From positions 62,001 through 126,000 of the forward strand of contig CAYYDE010000001.1 in assembly GCA_964470525.1 (NCBI GenBank): 64,000 nt of DNA, written 5' to 3'. The translations under genes and the position numbers were made by a program. Of the stretch, positions 11,419 through 24,400 are shown piece by piece. Origin of the DNA: CAYYDE01 sp964470525. GTDB lineage: Bacteria > Patescibacteriota > Gracilibacteria > BD1-5 > UBA6164. Each line of letters opens with the position of its first letter. Positions within the stretch are counted from its first letter, which is position 1. The notes below the pieces were generated by a model. That model ran no database searches. It was not told the DNA's origin and was given only the letters and a program-made list of their open reading frames with translations.

Positions 11419-13368
11419 TTATTTTAATGGTTTTAACTCATATTCATCTTGTGAAAATTGAGTAATATCAGTAAGAATCATTTCAAAATCTTCTTCTAAT
11501 ACATCAAGTATTTCTATATTTTCTCCAAAAATTTTCCCAACTGTTACTTCTTGTTCTGCAATCGTTCCATCAATATATCTATAGACAATTCCTTTATTAT
11601 TTGGAAGAATTTTTACCGCATTCACAGGAACTAACATATATTCTATTTCAATAGGAATATGTATTTCAATAAAATCTCAAATAATTTGTACATTTTCTAA
11701 TAAAGCAAGCGTCACTTTAAAAGTAAAATCTTTTGTTGAAACACTTGAAATACTCATAATTTTTCATGGTATTTTTTTTCATTGATAGATTCATTGTACT
11801 TCATCATCTACACTTAAATATTTAATTTCTTCACTCGTAAGAAACAATTCTACTTGTAAAGAAGTTTTTGATACCATAGAAAATACTTTTGTTCCAGGCG
11901 AAATTTCTTGTCATATATCAACTGTTTTTTCTGCAATTACTCCATCTATTGGAGCTGTAATAGTGAGTTTTGAATAATTTTTTGATGCTTCAGAATACGA
12001 AACCTCACTATCACGAATTGCATTTTGTAAGCTTCTGAGAGTAATATTTTTATTTTGAAGAGCATTATCATAATTATTTTTTGCTGTTTCCAATCCTATT
12101 TTTGAATTTTCAAGTTGATTTTTTGAATCTAAAACAAGCCTATCATAACTTGATTGTGTTGTTATTTCTCATGATTGTAAATTGAGACGAGCAATTTCAA
12201 CTTGTTTTTCTAAAAGTTCAATACTTTTTAAACGTGATTCTTGATTTTGTTTATATGTTGAAACAAAACTATTGATAGAATTTTTCAAACTAATAAAACC
12301 AGAGTGAATTGACTGAACATTTTGTCCATATCCAGAAAATCATTGAAATAAAGCATCAATAGCTCATTGAGGAAATGTAGTACTTTCTACTGAATTTTTC
12401 AGTACATTTTTACTAATATCTACCACATTGATAAGCATTTGAAATCTATTTTCTATTTGAGATAAATGATATGAATAATCATGTTTATCTATATTTTGAT
12501 AGTCTAAATTTTTAAATATTTCATAATCTGCAAGTAATGCACGAATTTGAGTTTCTGCTTGAAGTTTTTCAGTGTTATTTTTTGCTCATAAATAAATTTC
12601 ATACTCATCATTGAGTCTTTTATTTTTTTCACTCACTCAAAATAATTCATCAGCAACATTGAGTAAATCAAAATACACTAAGTTCAAGCTATTATATGTT
12701 GAACGAATACTTGCCTTGAAATTTTCTAAAGTAACATCATCATTTTGAAGAGATATTTCATAATCTCATTTTGATTTTGCAAGATCTCATTCAAGTTTAC
12801 TCAAATCAAGACTTGATTTTGAACTATCAATTCATAAACTTGATTGTTGTAAATCATATTTTGCTTGTTGTAAGCGAAGTTCTGTATCTTTTTTTAATGT
12901 ATCATCACTTAATTTTGCTTTATCATAAGCAATTTTTGTATCAGAAATTGCTTTATCAAGAGTTAAGAGTGTGCTATCATAATTGATTTTTGATCTTTCA
13001 AGAGCATTTTTTGATCTTTCTACTTGAATTCCATAATTTGATAAATTATCTTGTAATACAACAAGAGTTTGTCATTTTTTTACATTTTGTCATTCAGTTA
13101 CTCGAATAGATTGAACTCTTCCACTTGCTTGAGAACTAATAATTACTTCTGAAGATGAAGTAATTTTTCACGATTTTACAATACTTTGAGCTTGATTCAA
13201 TTCAGATAAAGTTTTTGTCTGAATCAAAAATTCTTTTTTTCCATTATTTTGATGCCCTGTTTGTTCATTTTGAAGAGATCAAGTTTGAGTTTCATCAGGT
13301 AAAACAGCAGCTCCACCACAAGAAGCAAGAAAAAGAGGGACAACACATGCACTCACAATTTTTTTCAT
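11419..13368 (-). CDS. Lipoprotein RND adaptor (membrane-fusion protein)
   Basis: The 649-residue adaptor has a lipoprotein signal (KKIVSACVVPLFLASC, then GG). The first lipoyl half is SGRVQSIRVTEGQNVKKGQTLVVL. A very long coiled-coil hairpin follows (about 110-480). The second half is KLTITAPIDGVIAEKTVDIGQEISPGT, then a beta-barrel (VQGIYQGKKIPGKI) and a membrane-proximal domain ending LVPVNAVKILPNNKG. It precedes the RND gene by 24 bases and should dock to it. The hairpin is several times longer than that of AcrA, as in the second adaptor at 4974-7040. This may compensate for the missing outer-membrane channel or span a thick wall; that part is inference. Confidence 0.93.
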
Positions 13369-13439
13369 ATAGTATAATAATTATTACAATAATAAAATAA
13401 TATTTCACCAAAAATATTTAAAATGACTTTTTTCAAATC

Positions 13440-13685
13440 CTACACTTTTCCAGTTTGATTTCATAGATAATTTACCAAATCGTTCAGATAATCTGCCATT
13501 TCCTGTATATCACTATTACGAACCATGCCGATACGCTTTCCTCCTTCTAAGAAAAACACAAAACTATCTCATGTTTCAATTTTTAGTATATCTCTTATTT
13601 CCTTTGGAATGACAATTTGTCATTTTGGTCCAACATTTCATATACCACACATTTTTATATCAATTGGATCATTTTTAGTTCACAT
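13440..13685 (-). CDS. AbrB/MazE-type DNA-binding regulator
   Basis: The 81-residue protein has a SpoVT-AbrB swapped-hairpin domain: GPKGQIVIPKEIRDILKIETGDSFVF, then GKRIGMVRN. Two glycines in the motif (PKG and ETG) are TGA. The C-terminal 25 residues are helical and could hold a dimer interface. No toxin partner is adjacent, so a stand-alone transition-state regulator is more likely than an antitoxin. The promoter immediately upstream overlaps a perfect palindrome and suggests autoregulation. The transcript may continue towards the efflux genes. Confidence 0.88.
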
Positions 13686-13715
13686 TTTCTAAAAAGTTAT
13701 AAAAGTAAGAAAAGT

Positions 13716-13751
13716 TATACTTAAGTATATTTCATTCCTTTTATAAGTCAA
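13716..13751 (-). promoter_or_regulatory. Promoter of the AbrB-like gene with palindromic operator
   Basis: On the minus strand TTGACT (13746-13751) and TATACT (13724-13729) are separated by 16 bases. The -10 box is half of a perfect 14-base palindrome, TATACTTAAGTATA (13716-13729). A dimeric regulator bound there would block initiation, so autoregulation by the AbrB-like protein is plausible. Confidence 0.65.
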
Positions 13752-13762
13752 ACATTTTTTTA

Positions 13763-13789
13763 TTTTTAGTTAACATTATTAACTAAAAA
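13763..13789. repeat. Inverted repeat upstream of the AbrB-like gene
   Basis: Perfect 11-base arms, TTTTTAGTTAA and TTAACTAAAAA, surround the spacer CATTA. This lies just upstream of the -35 box. It could be a second operator site or a weak bidirectional terminator. Confidence 0.5.
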
Positions 13790-13948
13790 AGTGTATATTT
13801 TTCTTAAAAAAAGTCAAGAAAAATATTTCTTTTCTCTAAAAAGATTTCTAAGAAAAGAAAAAATAGTCAATACTTTTTTATAATATAAAACTTGAAATTT
13901 TTCATTTTTTTATTATAAATAGACATATTTTACTTTTAAAAGAAAACT

Positions 13949-15373
13949 GTGTTTAAACAAACGAAAATAACAACGAAAAACTCTCAAAAAAAACCACAAA
14001 AAAGAAAATCTTTTCTCAGTTATTGTATTACTTTTTTATGAGTTATTATTATTGGAACTCTTGCCGTTGGAGTAACTCATCAATTTTCTCAACTCAAAAT
14101 TGATATAAATACTCTTGCAAAATTTGCTGGATTTGATGGAGAACTTACAAGTCTTTGAGAAAATGCAAATATAGCAAGCTCTCTTGATGGAAAAACAAAT
14201 ATTGTAGTTATAGGAAGAGGTGGTATTGAAAATGATGCTCCAGATTTAACAGATTCTATTCTAGTTGCATCTCTCAATCATGAGAAAGAATTCATTTCTC
14301 TTTTTTCTGTGCCAAGAGATTTATATGTTGAATATCCAACAGGTTGAGGATGAAAAATCAACGAAGTATATTCTCGTGGATTACGTGCTTCTGGATGAGA
14401 TCAAGCAAAAGCGATGGATGCTTTAAAAGAAGTGCTTCAAAAAATTACATGAGAAGAAATTCATTATTTTGCAAATGTAGATTTTGAATGATTTAGAAAA
14501 GTGATAGATTTGGTGTGAGGAATAGAAATTGATGTTCCTGATAATATTATTGATCATTCTTATCCAGGACCAAATCATACATATCAAACATTTCGTATTC
14601 AAAAATGATTTCAAATTTTAGATGGAACCACTGCATTAAAATATGCACGTTCAAGATATTCAACGAGTGATTTTGATAGATCTTTGAGACAACAACTTAT
14701 TATTAAATCACTGAAAGATAAATTTTTAGATATTGGTTTTGTATCATCTCCATCAAAAATTAAATCTGTATATAATACACTCAATGAACATGTAATTACT
14801 GATTTAGAAATTGGACAAATCATTCAACTTGCTCTTTACATAAAAGATCTTCCTCGTGAAAATATAGTAAGTTCAAACTTAAATGATAGTTGTTTTTATG
14901 GAAGTAGTGTATGTGAAAAATGAGGATTTCTTTATGCTCCTGTAAGAGCAGATTTTTGAGGTGCTGCTGTGTTATTACAAAATGGTGCATCCAAAAATAA
15001 TCCTTCCAACTATAATTCTCTCTTAATGTATACAAATCTTGTATTTAATCATCCAGAAGTATTTTTGGAAAATCAGCAAATTCATATATTTAATGGAACA
15101 AAAGTTCCTTGACTTGCATGAGATATTGCAAGCAAACTCAAAAAATATGGTTTTAATATTCCTTCTCAAAATAGTATTTGAAATACTGGAGACGATATAT
15201 ATGAAAAATCTGTGATTTTGTATGGAAGTTGAGCATACTCCCAAACAGTAGAAGCACTGGAATCATTTATTTTTTGATGAAGCCAAGAAACAATTCTCCC
15301 AAAATATTCTAAAGATCTTGAAAATAAAATTGAAATCATTATAGGAAACGATTATAAAACTCTCAATTTTTAG
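13949..15373 (+). CDS. LytR-CpsA-Psr (LCP) wall-polymer ligase
   Basis: I chose the GTG start at 13949 because an in-frame TAA lies just upstream and no ATG precedes the membrane helix. The 474-residue protein has a basic N-terminus and one membrane segment (SYCITFLGVIIIGTLAVGV). The LCP domain carries the conserved Asp/Arg motifs (LTDSILVASL, FSVPRDLYVEYP, INEVYSRG, ALKYARSRYSTSDFDRSLRQQ). A C-terminal LytR_C domain follows (IHIFNGTKVPGLAGDIASKLKKYG). LCP enzymes transfer undecaprenyl-linked glycopolymers to peptidoglycan outside the membrane. The gene precedes a PBP1A gene and so fits a wall-building cluster. Confidence 0.93.
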
Positions 15374-15452
15374 TAATAAAATCTTGCTAATTCTTAATTT
15401 TTTATGTATGTGATTCAGAAAAATTCCTCTTTCAAAAACAAGAAAGAGATCT

Positions 15453-18400
15453 ATGAAAAAAATTCGTCGTGATACATTTCAAAAATATATTAAAATCTGA
15501 CTCCTTGGTTTTTTAGGATTTGGGTGTTTCATTGTACTTTTAATATATGTGTCATATATTCGTCCACTTCCTCCTATTTCAAAATTGGAAGAAGTAGATA
15601 TTTCTTCTTCTTCTATTGTATATGATAGAGAGTGAAATGAACTCTATACATTTGCTGGAGATGAAAAAAGAACCTATTTTCCATATGAAAATATTTCAAA
15701 ATACATGATACATGCAATTACATCTGGAGAAGATAAAACATTTTTTGAAAATGCATGAATCGATATAAAATGACTTTTTAGAGCTGTAATTTATCGTGTA
15801 ATTGGAAGAAACGATAGAATTGAAGGAACTTCTACTATTTCTCAACAGCTTATCAGAAACACATTTCTTACAAATGAAAGAAGTATAGAGAGAAAAATCA
15901 AAGAAATGTATCTTTCTATTGCTATGAATAATAGTTATAGTAAAGAAAAAATTTTAGAACTCTATCTCAACAAAATCTCTTTTTGAAGTAATGCATTTTG
16001 AGTAGAACAAGCAAGTCGTACTTTTTTTGGAAAATCTATTGCTGACATAAATGTTTTAGAATGAAGTATTCTTGCAAGTATACCAAAATGACCAACGTAT
16101 TATTCTCCATATAATTATTATGATAGACTTGTTGGATATCTCTATACGTACCCAAAAAATGATGTAAATACCATTGTAAAACTTATTAAACCTTCTGAAT
16201 TAGAAGAAAATAAAGAAATCACTGATACGTTTTTAGAGTTCCTTTCTGGAATAACAGCAAAAAGAATCTGACAAAATGGAATCATTTTATGTAATCTCAA
16301 TAAAGATTTTTTCAAAAGAAATATTTCTGTTGATAGAGATGGATGTACAACTATTGCTTATTCTCAACTCCTCACTTTTCTCAATGATATTCGTATCATT
16401 TCTGGAGAAAATAGTTTAGAATACCAAACAGGAAGAAAAGATTTTATTTTGGGAAGAATGCTTGAAGATGAACGCATAGAATTTGAACAATATCAACAAG
16501 CACTTATTGCATCAATCGGATTCGAATTTCAACAATATAGAGAAAATATTCGTGCTCCTCATTTCGTATTTTATATCAAAGAATACCTTGAAAGTAAATA
16601 TTGAGTTGGGATTTTAGAAAAAGACGGACTCAAAATTTATACAACTCTTCATCCAGATCTTCAAAAAAAAGCTGAAGAATTAGTAAAAGAACAAGCTCTT
16701 TCAAATAATAGTCGTTTTGAAGCAAATAATGCTGCTCTTATCAGTATTGATAACAAAACAGGTGATATTGTTGCATATGTTTGAGGAAGTGATTATTTCA
16801 ATAAAGAAATTGATGGAAATGTAAATGTCTTGAATGCAAAAAGACAACCTTGATCAAGTTTTAAACCTTTTGTATATGCTCTTGCAATGGATAAAAAAGA
16901 AATTGGACCTCAAACTCCTATTTATGATCTTCCAACAGTATTTCCATGAAATTATGAACCAAAAAACTACAATGGAAAATTCAGTGGTAAAATGACAATT
17001 ACTACAGCACTCAATGCATCAAGAAATATCCCAGCTATTAAAGCATATTTTCTTGCTGGAGAGCAAAAAGAAATCATTGCCATGCTGAAAAATTTCTGAG
17101 TAGAAAGTTTAAATCCAGATTTTTATTATGGAGCTCCTTTAGCTCTTGGTTCTGGTGAAATGAAGGCTACTGAACTTGCACAAGCATACAGTGTTTTTGC
17201 AAATATGTGAAATAAAGTTGAAGTAAATCCTATTTTGAAAATTCTTGATGGAAGATGATTGGTAATAGAAGAAAAAAGACCTTCTACTCCTGAAAAAGTA
17301 TTGGATGATAGAGTTGCATTTTTAGTAAACTCTATCATGTCAAACTCAGCCTCAAGAGATGCCTCTTGGAATACAAACCTTACTTTAAGAAATAGAGTTT
17401 CAGCAGCAAAAACTGGAACCTCTAACAAAGTGTTTGTCGGAAGAAATGGACAAAATGAACTCTTCCCTTGAGATCTTTGGACAGCATGATATACTCCAAC
17501 GTATACTACTGTTGTATGGGCTTGAAATACCAACTGAAAAGCAATTGCAAAAAACTGAGATGGTTTAAATGGAGCTGCTCCTATTTGGAAAAATTTCATG
17601 GAATTTGCTCATACAAATATTCCAAATGCTGACTGGAAAAGACCAGCAAACCTTTCATCAGTAAAAATATCAAAAATTTCATGACTTCTTGCTCCAGAAT
17701 GATTTGATCAAAGTTTCGTAATTGATGGACTTTTCAAAAATCCTCCAAAACAATATGATAATTCTTTTAAAGAAATAGAAGTAGATATGTATTGTAATGG
17801 AAAAGTAACTCCTCAAACTCCTCAAGCTGCTATTAGAAAATGATTTTATATAGCACTCAATTCGATTGATACAAACAATGCAGTACGGCAAGAAAGTGTA
17901 AATAAATGGGTAGCAGAATGATGAGCAGCTCAAGAATTTTGAAATATTCCAAATATCATTACCAACTATAAAGATGTTCCTTGTGAAAGAACACAAAATA
18001 TGATAAATAGTTCAAATATTCAAATTTCTTCAAATATTCCTGAATGAGCACAACTGATTACTGGATACAATCATATTGAAATTTCTTATAGAAGTACAAA
18101 TCCATTAGTGGCTATTCAAATTCTTATCGGGGAAAATATGGTTGCAAATATTCCAATTGCAGTAGAAAAATCATGAACATATAAAGGAACTTTTGAAATT
18201 CCTGCTGGATATGACCAAGATCATGTACTGACAATTCGTTGAGTTGATGCAATTTATTATTCTCAATCAGAACAAAAAAATATTGTGATATGAGGAAAAG
18301 ATAAAACTCCTCCAGAAATCATTCTTACCAATCCAACAAATAACAAAATTGCTATTTACGAAGATCAATTTTTCAATCTGAGATGAGTAGTACAAGATAC

Positions 18401-18596
18401 TTCAAGTATAAAAAGTACAAATATCTACATTGATAATAATCCTTATGTGATTGGTCTACAATGAAGAGAATTTATACAAGAAATAAATAGATCTATCCCG
18501 ATACCAGTTGGAAGCTATACTCTCAAAATTGAATCTGTTGATTTTTACTTTAATACTGGAATCAAAGAAATTTCTCTTGAAGTATTAGCAAGATAA
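15453..18596 (+). CDS. Bifunctional class A penicillin-binding protein (PBP1A-like)
   Basis: The 1047-residue protein has an N-terminal membrane anchor. A GT51 glycosyltransferase domain follows (TSGEDKTFFENAGIDIKG with the catalytic Glu, EGTSTISQQLIRN, KEMYLSIAMNNSYSKEKILELYLNKISFG). The transpeptidase domain has QPGSSFKPFVYAL (active-site Ser and Lys), SRN in LNASRNIPAI and KTGTS. The C-terminal 200 residues form beta-rich, Ig-like modules (PPEIILTNPTNNKIAIYED). It polymerises and cross-links peptidoglycan. A double stop (TAATAA) closes the gene. It lies 79 bases after the LCP gene. Confidence 0.95.
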
Positions 18597-18678
18597 TAAA
18601 TTTTTTGGAAAATAACAGATAATATTCTTTCGTAATTGAAGGAATATTATTTTTTGTGGTTAATTTTTCATTTTCCCC

Positions 18679-18706
18679 TTGACAAACATTCCAAATAATA
18701 TATATT
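18679..18706 (+). promoter_or_regulatory. Sigma-70-type promoter
   Basis: TTGACA (18679-18684) and TATATT (18701-18706) are 16 bases apart, about 28 bases upstream of the Ser-rich lipoprotein start. The -35 box matches the consensus exactly. Confidence 0.7.
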
Positions 18707-18734
18707 TTATACATTAGTATATCACAAGAAAACT

Positions 18735-19121
18735 ATGCTCAACAACATCCACCAACTCACAAAACAATATACAAAAATAGCGACTTTATGAGTAGGAATG
18801 TTGTTATGAGGATGTTGAGGATGAAGTGGTTGAGAAAAATCTCAAAATGCATGATGAGAGAGTTCTCATATGGGAAGATCTCAATCCAATATTTCAGAAA
18901 ATAAAAGTTCAACAAGTGCATTTTCATCAAGCAAATCTTCAAATTCATTGTCAAGTTCATCAAAAAGTTCCTCATTTTCCAATGTCTCAAGTGGAAATTC
19001 TTCATCAGGATCTTCAAATATTTCCATAATCTCAGGAAGTATTTTTCATGCAACACCTCTTCCATATTGCAAAAACAAAATCTTGAATCACATTCTTAGA
19101 CATAATAAAAGATTCATTTAG
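18735..19121 (+). CDS. Ser-rich small lipoprotein
   Basis: The 128-residue protein has a lipoprotein signal, IATLGVGMLLGGC, with TGA-coded glycines. A Gly/Ser linker (GGGSGEKSQNAGG) and about 60 residues made mostly of Ser, Asn and Lys follow. The C-terminus is more hydrophobic and basic, with one Cys (PLPYCKNKILNHILRHNKRFI). The Ser tract looks like a disordered, possibly modified, surface spacer. I recognise no enzyme motif. The following 278 bases up to 19400 hold no gene that I can support. A weak TTGACT (19343) with an A/T-rich -10 may drive the next gene. Confidence 0.72.
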
Positions 19122-19399
19122 GGGATTCTAAAAAAATAAATGAAAATTTTTGAAGTTTTTCGGGATTACATCAATCTTTTAAAAGCATATTTTGAGGAAA
19201 CATATACGTTTAATTATTTCTCTTATTAAGAAAAAAATATGAGAAACAATTGAAAAGGATGAAAAAATAATATTTGCATGAAATTAAAAAATCCCTCTTT
19301 CCCTATCTTCACACACATTTTCCAAACAAAACACAAAAAAACTTGACTTCTCTTTTTTTTGTGATTAAATAAGGGTGTTTATTTTATAATGACACAATT

Positions 19400-21364
19400 A
19401 TGAAAACAACATCTCATCAGTGATTTTCTTTTATAGAAATCGTTATTGCTGTTGGTCTGATTATTATTCTGGCATCGATTGGAGTGACATATTCAGAATG
19501 AATGAAAGATAAAACACATAATTCAAGGATTATTTCAGAGATCCAAACTTTGGAAAATAGTTTTCAAGCTTTTGTGGATGACACAAAAACACCAATTCTT
19601 CCCTCTTGAAATAAACAATTTTTCAAAGAAGATACTGGATATGCTCACTCTATTGATGATGCATATGGAGTGAGTGGTTTCGTAACTGATACAACTATTC
19701 CAAAACAATATATAAACTTTCTCCCTCGTGATCCACGTACACAACAATTTTATGCACTTGGAACTCATTTAGAAAGTTGAGCATTTGAAGTAGCTGGAGT
19801 TGTCAGAAACTATGAAACTTTTCAATCTCGTGTTTCAGGAAATTATGTAGGAAATGTTGGTCCTATCAATTTAATCAAAGAATATAATGGTCCTAATTTT
19901 GTCCGAAATACTTCTTACCAATATTTCCCATACAATCCACAAGAAAGCCTTCTCACTGCAAAAATAGGGAGTTTTTCTTGAGTGGTAAATATAAATCACA
20001 AATCATATGATGATCAAACTTTAACACAACTTGAACTATTTGAATGAGATAGTATTCAGGTTGGGATAGGTTCATATGCTGAACTTTTTATGAGTGATGG
20101 AAGTGTAGCACTCTTGTGAGATACTATGAGTCCAACAACTCTCCAATTGAAAGAAATGAGGTTTACTGAAAAATCAAATCTTCTCACAAATATCGTAGTA
20201 TTTTTAGATATGTGAAATATATGGATACGTGCAGCTTCTCTATGACAAGATTCTGTGTTTGAAATGCATACCAATCACGGTGTAGCCGCGATTCGTGGTA
20301 CGATTTTTGGAATGAGAAGTGAAGCATCAGACAGTAGCGTAACCGTAGTTGAATGAGTAGTAGAAGTAAAAAATACTCAAACTGGAAATACTCCTTCTCC
20401 ATCACAAACAATTACCGTTAAAAAATGAGAAGCATGGCAAGCTATAAAAATTTCATGATGAACAGAAGATGGATGATATACTCTTACAAAATCTCCTGAA
20501 TATATTCAAAAGAAAATTCAAGAACAAGCTGGATCTATCAATGAAAATATAAAGCTTGAAATTCTTTCGTTTGATACTCTTGGAAAAAAACTCACTCTTG
20601 CCCTCTCTCCTACTCTGCGTATGGCAACAAAAGTGGTCGTAACAGGTGCTGACAATACTCCACAAGAAACCTCTCTTGATTATGAACATCAACTGAAAAA
20701 TCAAGAAAGTATTACGTTTGATAAAGATGTATTATGAGAGGAACAACATACCATCTCCCTCAAACTCTGTGATACACATCATTGTACACAAGCTCTTACA
20801 CTTCATATGGGAAATGAAATAATGTATAATGTTTGAGAAGAAGTCTGTGATGGTATAAAAGTTGGAACCAACTGTGAAAAAAATACTCTGCAAGGAGATT
20901 GGGAATTGGTTGCTTATGGAGTACCGAAGAATGGTGAATATATATTTTATGGAAAGGATTGACAAGAAAAGAATGATTTAAAAAATGAGGATGAAAGTTA
21001 TAGTTTTGGAAGCATTATAGAAAGTGAAGATTATGCTTTTGAGTTTAATATCTGAGAATTTCCAAATAATTCACAATCATATTTATTACAAACAAAATCT
21101 TTAGTTTTAGATATAAACTATGATCAAGATACTCAAAATATCCAGTTAAGAGATAGTATTGGTATATTCTGATCCACACCTATCTATAAGAAATTGAAGT
21201 CACAAGAACTCTATGTAATTCATGAATGATGAGAAAATAAACTAAAGTCTAGTACTCTTCAGAATACTAATAATAAATCAACAACATGATTTATAGATAA
21301 TGTAAAATTTGATCTAAATAATGCTTGGGATATACAATACATCAAAATTTATGAAAAAAAATAA
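19400..21364 (+). CDS. Type IV pilin-like N-terminus fused to a FecR-like domain
   Basis: The 654-residue protein begins with a class III prepilin motif, HQG|FSFIEIVIAVGLIIILASIGV. It has Gly at -1 (TGA), Phe at +1 and Glu at +5, so it should be processed by PilD-type peptidase. A pseudopilin-like region follows to about residue 190. A FecR-like beta domain spans about 205-350 (SFSGVVNINHKS, GSYAELFMSDGSVALL, AAIRGTIFGMRS, VTVVEGVVEVKN, TVKKGEAWQAI). Beta-rich modules containing Cys pairs make up the rest. FecR domains usually sit in sensor or surface proteins. A pilus tip or pseudopilus-anchored surface protein is the best guess. Confidence 0.82.
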
Positions 21365-21366
21365 AA

Positions 21367-21400
21367 TTAAAAAGAAGAAGGAATTCCTTCTTCTTTTTAA
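21367..21400. terminator. Bidirectional terminator between convergent genes
   Basis: A perfect palindrome, AAAAAGAAGAAGG AATT CCTTCTTCTTTTT, lies between the pilin-FecR gene and the converging surface-protein gene. The stop of the latter falls on its edge. Confidence 0.9.
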
Positions 21401-24400
21401 TTTGATATATTTGTAATTGTTAAAGTTCATACATTACTATATCTTCCATTAGAGTCTTTTACTCTATATGTCAAAATAGCAGTTCATTGATATCATGGAG
21501 ATGTTCAGATACCAACATTTGTCAAATCTGTAGTAGTATGATTTCCAAAATAAAATCCTGCTGGATAAGTTACAAACTCTATTTCAAGATCTTTCTCATC
21601 CTCACTATCATTGATATATGGAGTAAAATCTACAAAAACTGATCCTCATGCACTAGCATTCACACTAAAATCACTTGCTGTTGGAGCTGCATTGAGAAAT
21701 GAAACCACACGATCTTTATCAAATGGGTTTCCTCCAGCATCCGTTCCTTTTATATTTATTCGAGTAGAACTTGAATTTGGAGTAGTGAGATCAAATTGAG
21801 GATTTCCTTGTGCATTGATAGTTATATTATTTACCAATCCTCCATTATTTGCAGTAATACTCGTAATAGTACCTCCTGTAAGATTTTCTCCACAATCAAA
21901 AGAAAGTCATGTATAGAGTGAAGCTTGTTCAGAAGGAATAGCACTTACTGATGCCCATGTACAAGACGTTGGTGCTATGGTATCTATATTATTCACCACA
22001 ACATTTACACTTCATGTATTATTCGCTTCATCTGAAAAACTTACTGTTTCACTTGNNNNNNNNNNNNNNNNNNNNNNNNNNNNNNNNNNNNNNNNNNNNN
22101 NNNNNNNNNNNNNNNNNNNNNNNNNNNNNNNNNNNNNNNNNNNNNNNNNNNNNNNTCTTGTCCATCATGCTGGTGTATTTGTTGCGTCTTCATTTAAGTT
22201 GATCGTTACTGTTACATCTCCATTTGTCAGTGCTGTTGTTGAATAACTTGGTGTTGCTGTTGGTCATCCAGTATCGATATTATTTACCACTACATTTACA
22301 CTTCATGTATTATTCGCTTCATCTGAAAAACTTACTGTTTCACTTGCGTTTGAACTATATGTTTTTGTAAATGTTCTTGCGTCAACTCTTGTCCATCATG
22401 CTGGTGTATTTGTTGCGTCTTCATTTAAGTTGATCGTTACTAAAACACTTCCGTTTGTAGGGGCTGTTGTTGAATATCATACACTTCCCGTTGGTACGAC
22501 TTTATCAATATTATTTACCACTACATTCACACTTCATGTATTATTCGCTTCATCTGAAAAACTTACTGTTTCATTTTCATTTGAAAAGTATACTTTTGTA
22601 AATGTGGTATTGTTTACTTTTATCCATCCTGCAATCATTCCTGGAATGTCTTTACTCATCGTGAGTGTTACTGTTACATTTCCATTTGTTGGTGTGGTGA
22701 TTGAGTAACTTGGTGTTGCTGTTGGAATACTTGAATCAAGCTCAAGAGCCTCAATAGCTGTTTGTAAATCAGTAGTGAGTTTCTTTACTTTATTTTGATC
22801 TATTTCTGGATTATTACTTCCATCAATAGCTGCTTGAAGTGCTGTTTGAAATGCTGTCCATCCTGAAATATAATGTGATTCTTGAAAAGTACTTGCATGT
22901 GCAATGAGCTGATTCAGTTCTGTTTTATCAACAGGTGGTACTTCAATATCTTCTTCTCATACATTCACTTGTGCAACTACTGTAATTGGAGCTGAATGTC
23001 CATCCGTTATAAGGAGTGTTACCGTTCCTGATCATGAAGTTGTTCAAACAAATACGAGTTCTCCATCATCATTTATAGAAACCTCTCAAACATCTGAAGT
23101 CACTTGAGTGATAGTTAATTGATCTCCATCAACATCTGTTGCAAAAACACTTACTGGTAGAATTATTTGAGCTCAAAAATCTACATTTCAAAAATTATAT
23201 CCAGTTGGTTCTGGTACATCATTAACACTTTCTATTTCAAAAGTGAGATATGCATGATATTTTTTACCATCTACTTCATATGAAATTTTTGTAGTATCTG
23301 TTCCATGTTGATTGGCAAATGGTGTATAAGAAAAAAATATTTTATTAAAATCAATTCATCCAATATCAGCACCTGATACATCAAGATCATCCACCACAAA
23401 TATTCCTTTTGTTGGAGGTGTTACAATCGTAACATTTTGAATTTCACGACCATTTTGTTCAATAAGATTTGCAACTATTCTTCCATCTTCTTTCAAAGAA
23501 AAAGTTGTTTGTTCTAAAATAGGTGCATTACGAGGATTAGTGATTTCTTTTGCTGGAGTTTGCCATCCATCTGGTGTTTGTTCAAAATATACTATCGTAT
23601 CTCAAGGAAACAAAATAACTTCTGAATCTGCTATAGCATAAAATCAATTTTCACTACTTTTTTGTACAACTCCAAAAGTATGTGCAGTTTTTTTGCTCAA
23701 TAATTCACTTAAATCAAAGTCAATCACTACATCATCATAAACATAATACGCAACTTCTCATGCTGCATAGGCAGGTTGAAAAGAAACTTTTACCAGTTCT
23801 TGTTCATAGGTAATTTGAGTTGAAACAAGGTTTACTGATTCAAAAAGACCTTTTGTAGGGTTGGTTAAATCACTTCCATATGTTAAATTTATTCCATAAT
23901 TCAAAAATCATACTGGAATTTCATAATCAGATGGAAGAGATTCTTTGAGATCTTTACGATCTAAAACACCATCATTATTTATATCTGGAAATGAAATATA
24001 TGAAAGAAATGAAGAAATAGCTTTTTCATCAAGTCCATTTCTTACAATATAGTCAATAAATTCATTGGTAGAATTTGTTTTGATGTCTGTTTTTGAAGCT
24101 GGAAAAGCATATATTTCAGCTCCATTTGAAATAATTTTATATGAAAGATTTCCTGTTGGAAGAGCATTAAATTTTGATTGAGTGAAATCTTTTTTATCAA
24201 GATAAATTACTGTTCCATCAGATCCGGTAATTTCAAGCGCATCAACAGGGATATTTTTCCCTGCAATTTGAGCTGGAAGTGTAATAGGAGTTTCTGGTGG
24301 AATATCTATTACTGGTGGTTTTTTTGGTCATGAGCCTGATGAACCTCATCCACATCCAACTAATGTAGTCAACACAAGTCCAGCAAAAAAAGATTTACTA

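Noticed and set aside
13440..13685. MazE antitoxin of a toxin-antitoxin pair
   Set aside because: No toxin-sized ORF follows or precedes it on the same strand within operon distance.
17126..17599. A 157-codon minus-strand open frame
   Set aside because: It is antisense to the PBP1A transpeptidase domain, including its KTG motif. The sense strand is clearly coding.
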